DNA from: Galeopsis tetrahit
Taxonomy: Eukaryota; Streptophyta; Magnoliopsida; Lamiales; Lamiaceae
DNA length: 64,000 nt
Assembly (NCBI GenBank): GCA_963675135.1
Contig: OY776124.1
Span: 17,978,066 to 18,042,065, forward strand
Reading direction: 5' to 3'
Within the stretch, counting starts at the first letter, position 1. Every line of letters begins with the position of its first letter. Positions 57,301 to 64,000 of the stretch are shown piece by piece. The notes beneath the pieces were generated by a model. That model searched no databases and was not told the DNA's origin. It saw only the letters and a program-made list of their open reading frames with translations. A program made the translations under genes and the position numbers.

Positions 57301-60162
57301 ATTTCAGTTGATTTTGTATATTGCCATGTAAAGGCACGAAAATTGGACACCCTAGGGCTAAAATTGTTAAAGTAGAAAGGAAAATTATTTATATTGGATT
57401 TTCACACTAAATTAAGTGATATTAAATCTATTACTGAATCACAGGTGTATAAGGCAAACCTTAAACTGCATTCGTGGCCACATGGGTATCTTTCACCACA
57501 AATTTGGCGGCATGGAGGGCAAGCACCATAATGACACTTGTGTGGCTGGAACAAAATTACCATGACTTATTATAGATATATATAGCAAATATTTTAATTT
57601 CACAATTGACAGTTTAATCAAGTTTCAAAAGGTCTTGTTAGCTTAAATTATAAATATTGACTTTTACAATGAGAAACCAACCACACAAACCTTGGCATTT
57701 GGTCCGTGCTTGCACAGAGGAGCTATAGGACATGGTTTCCGACACTTGGGAGGTTTTTGTTCAGTCTCTGTGCCACAAGGAACCTGATCACAAATTGAAA
57801 AAATGAGCAGAACATTTGAATGGAGTATGAACATATCAACAAAAGGTCTAGAGCACAGGATGGCAGAAGTACTGAAGTACTTAACAAATGTGTCAACAAA
57901 TATAATCAAGTCTTGTATAAATAGAGGCAACTGGCAAATTTTCAACAGTGAATATTTTGTGACAATAACTTTGCAACGGTTCACAAGTAATTCTTCAACA
58001 GGAGGAACAAGTAGCTGGATATATTTGAAAACATAATAGAACTTGTCAAAAAACGCAACAGAAATTAGTTCCATTGATGACACAAGAGATTACTTGGTCC
58101 CAAATGTTGTTCTCATAGACTTATTCATTCATGACAGCAAATAAACTATACAATATTTCAATACATATGCGGATAAAATCCAGACACAATCAAAAGTGTT
58201 GCTGCAATTAAATACATTAATGCTAACCTCAAAGTGTGTCTCACCGCAAGAACATGAAATCCTCACCATCAATGGGCAAGGAGCACAAGCACCTCTACAA
58301 GTAAAACATAACAAAAAAAAAATCAGCATAGACACTTTATAGTGGTGTCTTCTATAATGATAATGCATGGGAGAAATTTTCTAACTTCTCCATAGGTGTT
58401 GAGGCTTAATGTTAGTATTTGGACTAAGAAAGCCTTTATCTGATATTAAGATTCACTAAATTTGGAAATTTTCTTCTATTTTTCACTTCTCCTACTTGAT
58501 TAGTGGGATTAGTATATCCAAAATGTCAGTATGTCACTTAAGCATTGGAAAATGAATACACAACCTACAAAGGTGCCCTTTAATTCTTAAAAAACAAAAT
58601 AATGAAGTGGTGTATGTCATTTATGCACGTCTTTGAAGTTCTGTGGTTGATTTAGGGGAGAGGTCAATCCATAAGTAGTAATTCACGGAAAAATCTCACG
58701 ATAGGAAATACCTATGACATGGAGCTGGGCACTTGTGATTCCTACACCGAAGCCTCCGATCACAAATCTGTAATAAAGAGTATATGTCCAAAGTAAGCAT
58801 AAATTCAAATTTGATAACCTGGTTATTAGAATGATATCAAAACTACCTCTGAGCAAGGTGGGCAATCCCCATCACAGCAACGACGCTTGCAAGCATGTCG
58901 GCCACAATCTCTTAATGTCTGGCACTTCCTTTCACAAGTCAACTCTTGGTAGCAAGGAACCTATTCTAAATTCAATCACACACTCCAAATATCACAAACA
59001 ACATATACAATAGTTTCCAAAGAAAAAGAGATCATAACAAACCAAAAATACAAATGTGTACCTGTTTCTTCAAGCTCCCACACCTACAAGATTTTATCAC
59101 AACAGTTCTGCAAGTTTCAATGCACGGCCCTCGATGGCACCTCTCGGGACACCTATGAAACCCACAACTCAACACCTTATCGCAAGTCGACCCACATAGA
59201 GGCACAGTAACATCGCATGCCATCCCTTCATGTAGTCTCTTTCCACAAGGACAAGTTCTCTTCCCCTGAGAAGGGCAATCCCCACACTCACCCTTATGAC
59301 ATCCCCTCTTGCAAACATGCCTTGTGCAGCTCAACATCTTATTGCAAGGATTCTCACATTGAAAGTCCTTCTCGCAACACTCCCTCACCATCTCTAACTT
59401 CCCACATTGACACCTATGACTCCCCTTCTTTCTACACGGTAAGCATAATCCCTCATGGCAAATCTCGCCACACCTATGAGCTCCACACTCCAACAAATTG
59501 CCACACACGCCATTACAAGAGAAATTCTTAAACCCACACCGCTTAACATCCTCTAACTTCCCACAAAAGCACTTATTTCTCACCAATTTCGGGCAAGCGG
59601 GGCAGGGACCCGGGTGGCACAGCAGCAAACAGAAATGCCCACAATCGTATTTCAACGATCTGCCGCAGATTTCGCCGCAGGAATGGGGTAAAACCCATGG
59701 ATCAAGAGGGGGGTCCTGAAGTTTACCGCAGAAGCAGAAATAGTTCTTAGGGGTTTGGGGTTTAAGGTACTCAACACGGCACTTGGGGCAGGGCCAAAGG
59801 AGGGAGCTGTCGTGAGGAATTACGGCGGCACGTGTAGAGGCGCGTGAGGCGGCGAGGTTGGTGGATTGGAGGGCCCAGGACTGAATGCAGTGGAGGTGGA
59901 AGATGGCAAAGCAGCGGGAGGAGCAGGACCAAGTTGGATCGGTGGGTTTGATGCGTTCGAGGCAAATGAGGCAGGAGAGAGCGCCGGAGCGTGAAGAGGT
60001 GAGAAATGATTGGATCTTAATGAGATCTTGATTATGATTATTATGGGCGGAGCTGAAGAGGTACGATTGGAAAATGGAGGAGGATAGATCGGGGTTGGCG
60101 GAGGAGGAATGGGATGGGGAGTCGTCGGAGTCGGAGTCGGAGGAGAGCGCCGGAGAAGGCAT
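54354..60162 (-). CDS. NFXL2: NF-X1-type zinc-finger protein, NFXL2-like
   Basis: The 13 exons, from 60162 down, are 59062-60162, 58847-58960, 58712-58767, 58228-58294, 57691-57783, 57460-57545, 56957-57119, 56667-56840, 55934-56124, 55656-55737, 55330-55536, 54588-54677 and 54354-54512. All junctions are GT-AG, the phases agree, and together they give 860 aa (Arabidopsis NFXL2 is about 880). After an acidic Ser-rich N-terminus comes a RING/PHD-like finger (CLIC at 64-67 to CPKC at 125-128). Many NF-X1 fingers follow from about residue 160 to 740 (e.g. CGHFCLLLCHPGPCPAC, CGRHACKRRCCDGDCPPC). The C-terminus has one membrane span near 817-835, then an Arg-rich tail. NFXL2 is known in Arabidopsis as a nuclear regulator linked to circadian clock and stress responses. 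I chose MPSPALSS as start; two in-frame ATGs lie further upstream (60309, 60243). Exon 12 could also begin 6 bp later. Confidence 0.93.
54830..55191. mobile_element. Mutator-like MITE in an NFXL2 intron
   Basis: The ends gggatagtatcacttttggt and accaaaaatgatattatccc are inverted. The insert of 362 bp is flanked by a perfect 9-bp duplication, tttttctaa (54821-54829 and 55192-55200). A 9-bp target is the mark of Mutator elements. It lies in the intron between exons 11 and 12 and leaves the splice sites untouched. Confidence 0.85.
56225..56640. repeat. MITE-like AT-rich insert in an NFXL2 intron
   Basis: It sits between exons 8 and 9. It contains gtattattacgttattg, gattataatgattga-like and aaatcccagagtaaagc words that resemble the compound repeat at 52.2-52.9 kb. 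Its ends (ggatatgtttgatttggg and cccaatcaaaatggga) are only weakly inverted. Probably a distant relative of that family. Confidence 0.35.
57185..57432. repeat. MITE in an NFXL2 intron (TTTAATATCA ends)
   Basis: The left end atttaatatcagttta and right end taagtgatattaaat are inverted. Inner arms with ccaatataaatcatt and tagtcctagggtgt also pair with the right side. It is about 245 bp and non-coding, between exons 6 and 7. Confidence 0.65.
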
Positions 60163-60527
60163 TTTAGCCGGTGCTGAAGTGAAAATGGATGATATTCCTA
60201 ATGTCGAGTTGACCAAATTCAATTTAAATTTTGCAAAATTCATACATATGCAAAAAACTAATAGGAGTATTAATATAAACATTAATAAGGGGTATTTAAG
60301 GCTGTGCAACGCTAGTTTCGGTTTAAATTTTAATTATGGACCAAACTTTTTTTATAAAAATTAAAAATCGACCCATATTTACAAACAAAAAAAATCGTTT
60401 GGTTTAAAATTGAAATATTTCAATTGGTAAATTCTAACCAAACTGAAGCATTCCTTAAAAAAAAAAATCATGTTCAAGAATTATTATTTTTTTTAAAAAA
60501 AAAACATATACACATACAAAATTGAGA
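60163..60527. other. NFXL2 promoter region
   Basis: AT-rich 5' flank of the minus-strand gene. The reading frame of exon 1 stays open upstream to 60309, so the true 5' UTR start is uncertain. No clear TATA box. Confidence 0.4.
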
Positions 60528-61572
60528 AAAATTCATTTTACGCCATGTAACTTAGGTCTAATTCAATTTATATATTTTAAATTTTCACTTTTTCGATTTA
60601 CGTTCTTTTTGGTCCAATTTACGTTCTTTTTGGCGAAAAAATTTCAAACTCACCAGAATATGAGAAATAAATTGGAATTCCAGCCAAATAATCTAATTTA
60701 AGTCCTTTAAGTTTGAAAATTAAAATTTAATAAAAAAAATTCTAAAAATATCATTAAAATTAAAAACTATAAAATGTGTAAAATAAAATTCAAAATATCT
60801 TTTTTTTTTCAAATCACATTAAAAATTATAAAATGTGTAAAATAAAAATAAAAAAATTTACAATTCAAAAAATCGAAAATGTTTAACTTAAAATTAAAAA
60901 ATTAAAAAATCTCATTAAAAATTCTAAAAATCTCTTTAATTTTTTTAAAATGTGTAGATTAAATATTAAAAAATTTAAAAATCCAATAAGAATAATAAAA
61001 ATTATTAATATTTCATTAAAAATCAGACTTGATTCAAACTCATCCGCCATTAAAGTTTTTCTCGAACTCCTAAATTTTTTGGTATTCCAAGTCTTGATTG
61101 ATTGTAGAACCGTGTCAAATTCATTTTAATGAGGTTTTTAGAATTGTATAAAATTTTGATTTTATTTTAAACATTTTAATTTATAGATTTTTTATATTTA
61201 GAATTTTATGTTTTTATGAGATTTTTAGATTTTTTTTTTTTTTAATTTACAATTTTTTAGAATTGTAGATTTTTTAATTTTTTTTAGAATTTTGTACTTT
61301 TATTTTACACAATTTATAAATTTTAATGATATTTTTAGTTTTTAATGAGATTTTTAATTTTTTTCATAATTTTTTAATTATTAATTTTTAAATTTAAAGG
61401 ACGTAAATTGGACTATTTGACCGGAATTTCAATTTTCCGACGAAAAGGACATAAAATTGGATCTAAAATGATATAAATTTGACACTCTAAAACGTAAATT
61501 GAAAAGGTGAAAATTTAAAGGATATAAACTGAATTAGGCCAAAAATACATGATGTAAAATGAAATTTTCTCT
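60528..61572. repeat. ~1 kb element with long imperfect inverted arms
   Basis: The left arm (60528-60700: gaaaaattcattttacg, ggtctaattcaatttatat, tttacgttctttttgg) is matched by an inverted right arm (61390-61572). The centre is extremely AT-rich with repeated aaaaatctcattaaaa words. No ORF. The long arms suggest a Mutator-type or foldback relic upstream of the NFXL2-like gene. Confidence 0.6.
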
Positions 61573-62277
61573 GCAAAATATAAGTACAAAACCGTACTTT
61601 ACACATCCGTTATTGGTTTGTAAATTTTTAAAGCTTAAAACGCCTCATTTTTCAATTATGACTATGATTAGAAATTATAAATTTAGGAAATATAATACAA
61701 TAGAAAATTAAGAATAAAATGTACAATATATTTTTTATTCATTTAAATACTCACTCCGTTATACAATAACTTGCATATTTTTCTTTTCGAATTGTCAACA
61801 ATAATTTTCTCATCTTTAAAATGAAAAATTATTATAAACTTCAATCATTACTTTTAAGGACTCACACCTATGAACAATTCAACTCTTTACTCTATATATA
61901 AAAGTATATACATAATTATCACTAAAAACTTTATTCATTATTATATTTTGTTTAATGTGTGTCTATTTGCATGTGAAGCCTATTGTAAAATGCATGGAAT
62001 ATTAATTTAGTTCGGTCAATTTTTAAAATCACAAATCGAATTGTATTAAACAAAAAAGGAACCAAAATGTTACATTTCAATTTGATTTTTTCAGTTCAAA
62101 CAGCGGCAAAAAAATTGGCAAGATAGGTAGGATTCGCTGAATTTTAAACAAATATAATTGAGATTCATAATTGGAGTTTTACCAAAAATAATAAAAAAGA
62201 AGAGTGATTCTACTTATAAACCAGAATTGACCATTCAAATTGCAAAAATGGAGGGAAATAAATTATTACCTCATTAT
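61573..62277. other. AT-rich intergenic DNA
   Basis: No gene. A possible MITE end (actccgttatacaataactt) lies near 61750. Confidence 0.4.
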
Positions 62278-62418
62278 TGAAAAAACCAGTCATATTAATA
62301 ATTATCCTCTTCGGAAATCTCCAACGAAGGCAGTGCCTCGCCTCGCCTGAGAGTCTCTCTCCGCAAGTCGAGCCCAAGAGAGGTATAGACTCGTATGCCC
62401 ATGTTTGTCGAAAAATAA
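62278..62418 (-). pseudogene. Exon fragment resembling DUF1985 of Ulp1-like transposon proteins
   Basis: The minus-strand frame reads TWAYESIPLLGST, then CLRWRFPKRI, then NMTGFFNNE, followed by a GTAATA splice donor. The pattern W.YE.IP.L..., with RC..W, is one I associate with DUF1985-type regions of Ulp1-protease transposon proteins. Its upstream side is cut off by the Gypsy LTR at 62425. The assignment is from memory and tentative. Confidence 0.35.
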
Positions 62419-62424
62419 GCATGT

Positions 62425-63153
62425 TGATGCGGCCTAAAAATGTCATCCGATAAGAAGTCGACACGTGTATGGAGGATAGGATAAAAGTGGAAGTATTGGA
62501 TTATGGAATACTCTTTGGATAAAGAATCTCTCCTGGAAGTCCCTCTGGAGGGAGCTCCACCCGGAGATAAACATCAGGAAGACTTAGTCTTGATATGAAT
62601 TGGTAGACCGAGAATATAGGAGAACTCCACAAGAATCGGACTAAGATTGACCAAAGAAAGATTCTTCTCTCCTTCATTGTAGTGGAAAGAGTCCACTAGG
62701 GAGAGTGGCCCCGGTCTTTCCGGAGGTGGAGAGAAGGGAAGACTCGGTCCACTCGGCAGGGCCGAGTCTTAGAGGCAGCTCCGAGATAAGGGGAGGCTCT
62801 AACTTCTTCCCAAGAGAAAGGCTCTATAAATAGGTAAAGCAAGATACATTTCGAGGTTAGACTTTTTACTTTGACAAGACTGAATATATTTCTTATTATT
62901 ATACATTGCGAGATCCTTTGAGAGCTTGATTTGATAAATCAAGGACTTTGAAGTCCTTGTGATATACGAAGATTCTTATACTGACTTGAGCGTCGGAGCG
63001 TCCGCACCGGAGCCCCCTCCGGTGTGTCTTTTGCAGGTCCTTGGAGGATCATTCCAGCGGAAGCAGTGTACCCAAATCAGGTCTAAGCAATCGGGAATTT
63101 GGATATCTGATCCCGAGGATATATAATCCGACCGTGCAATTTTTGGCACATCA
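62425..63153 (+). repeat. 5' LTR of the second Gypsy element
   Basis: 729 bp, from TGATGCGGCC to GGCACATCA. A TATA box, ctctataaatagg, is near 62822. The PBS actggcgtcgtctgtggg follows at once. Confidence 0.88.
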
Positions 63154-63216
63154 ACTGGCGTCGTCTGTGGGAAAGAGTTGAAAGATTTTCTCACGAATTT
63201 CTACCTGTTCGAGCAA

Positions 63217-64000
63217 ATGGGTGGCGGAAATAACACATCTACTTCGGGAAAGAGACCCCTCGCAGGGGAAAATCCTCATTTGCCGAATGACCCTACGTCA
63301 AAGGGAAGTAGGGGAAAAGATCCAGTGCATACCCCTTCTGGAGTAAATCCGTCAGTGACGCCTAATACAGGCTTGGGAGAGGAAAATCATCCCCTCCCAA
63401 TCGAAGAAGGGACAACAGGGAACGTTGAGGCCCCAGAGTTCCGGACCACAGATCCCCAACGAGAGGACATTCCAGAATCAGGACCACTCCTGATCTCTCC
63501 CGATCAATTGAACATCCTCATCAAGCAGGCTGTAGAGAGAGCTTTCGCGGCTCAAGGAGATCGAGCCCCCAGAGCTACACCAGGAAATCTGGAGGTACCT
63601 ACCCTGAGACCCCAGCAAGAGGCACCAGGAGCCTCTCAAGTGCTATCCAAGGAAGTAGGGATGCGGGTAGAAGGAGATGATAAGGTGCCCTCCCGAGCGG
63701 AAAGAAGCTTTCCTCCTCGGAATACAAGAAGGAATGTAGATTTGGCACCCCGAGGGACAGAACTCCCTGAAGCAGAAGAAAGCACTGATGATACCTACGG
63801 AGGGCCAGTTAGCGACCAGCTACAGGCTCTGCAGAAGGAGATGAAGGATATGAGGAGACAGATGAACAATCGAGCAAGTAGATCTGTGTATGTCTCCGGA
63901 TGTCAGTTCTCTCCTAGCATACTACAGGATGAACTGCCATTCAATTTCAAGCCCCTCAATTTTGAATATGACGGCACGGCGGACCCGTATGAACACCTAG
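63217..64000 (+). CDS. Gypsy gag, N-terminal part (partial)
   Basis: It starts MGGGNNTSTSGKR at 63217, 63 bp after the LTR. It is open for 261 codons to the window edge. It aligns along its length with the gag of the other Gypsy element (shared LLISPDQLN, DDTYGGPVSDQLQALQ, LPFNFKPLNFEYDGTADPYE). The retrotransposon gag domain proper lies beyond the edge. No lesion is seen. Confidence 0.9.
   Translation, partial: MGGGNNTSTSGKRPLAGENPHLPNDPTSKGSRGKDPVHTPSGVNPSVTPNTGLGEENHPLPIEEGTTGNVEAPEFRTTDPQREDIPESGPLLISPDQLNILIKQAVERAFAAQGDRAPRATPGNLEVPTLRPQQEAPGASQVLSKEVGMRVEGDDKVPSRAERSFPPRNTRRNVDLAPRGTELPEAEESTDDTYGGPVSDQLQALQKEMKDMRRQMNNRASRSVYVSGCQFSPSILQDELPFNFKPLNFEYDGTADPYEHL

Larger units (their letters stand above)
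62425..64000 (+). mobile_element. Second Gypsy (Tat-like) element, cut by the window end
   Basis: It starts with an LTR, TGATGCGGCCTAAAAATGTC, related to that of the 40.3-45.9 kb element but clearly diverged. It continues with a PBS and the start of gag. Orientation is opposite to the first copy. The 3' part is outside the window, so it is unknown whether this copy keeps RT and integrase. Confidence 0.88.

Noticed and set aside
59217..59719. Plus-strand ORFs opposite NFXL2 exon 1
   Set aside because: Cys-rich antisense of the zinc fingers; not independent genes.
61750..61930. Stowaway-like MITE upstream of the DUF1985-like fragment
   Set aside because: One end (actccgttatacaataactt) is present but the partner end could not be found.

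Overview
This is plant nuclear DNA, almost certainly from a eudicot. It holds three host genes with spliced or intronless plant architecture, in an AT-rich background packed with plant LTR retrotransposons, L1-type LINEs, hAT elements and MITEs. An asterid (perhaps Lamiales) is possible from general character, but I cannot prove it from the sequence. No rRNA, tRNA, CRISPR or prokaryotic feature was seen.

Host genes. (1) 2805-7544 (+): a six-exon HAD/FCP1-type phosphatase of the CTD small-phosphatase-like group (Arabidopsis At3g55960 type), 318 aa. (2) 46899-49208 (+): an intronless CRINKLY4-related receptor-like kinase, CCR4-like, 769 aa, preceded by two short upstream ORFs. (3) 54354-60162 (-): a 13-exon NF-X1-type zinc-finger gene, NFXL2-like, 860 aa, with MITEs in its introns. 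I derived the exon boundaries by eye; every junction has GT/AG and the phases add up.

Transposon blocks. 9911-17945 is an ~8 kb hAT element (8-bp TSD gtggattg) with a decayed transposase; a young LTR element (12938-16993) is nested in it and carries an orphan, non-pol ORF. 19352-29944 is a second, non-autonomous hAT element (TSD tctatggc/tcgatggc). It is expanded by a 5'-truncated LINE and a Copia element, and the Copia itself contains a small hAT MITE at 26056-26578. 30366-37798 is a short minus-strand LTR element whose left LTR is split by a nearly intact Copia (30516-36505, TSD caata). Another hAT element lies at 38188-38930. 40317-45898 is a very young minus-strand Gypsy (Tat-like) element (TSD atatg) that encodes gag-protease but no RT, RNase H or integrase; in antisense it carries a spliced extra ORF. 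A related Gypsy element enters at 62425 (+) and runs off the window.

The most unusual items are the antisense intron-containing ORF of the Gypsy element, the orphan ORF inside the non-autonomous LTR element, the near-perfect inverted LTR fragment at 37.4-38.0 kb, and the uORF whose stop overlaps the start codon of the receptor kinase. The three host genes are unrelated in function and show no operon-like link. The window reads as a gene-poor, repeatedly invaded stretch between conserved genes.
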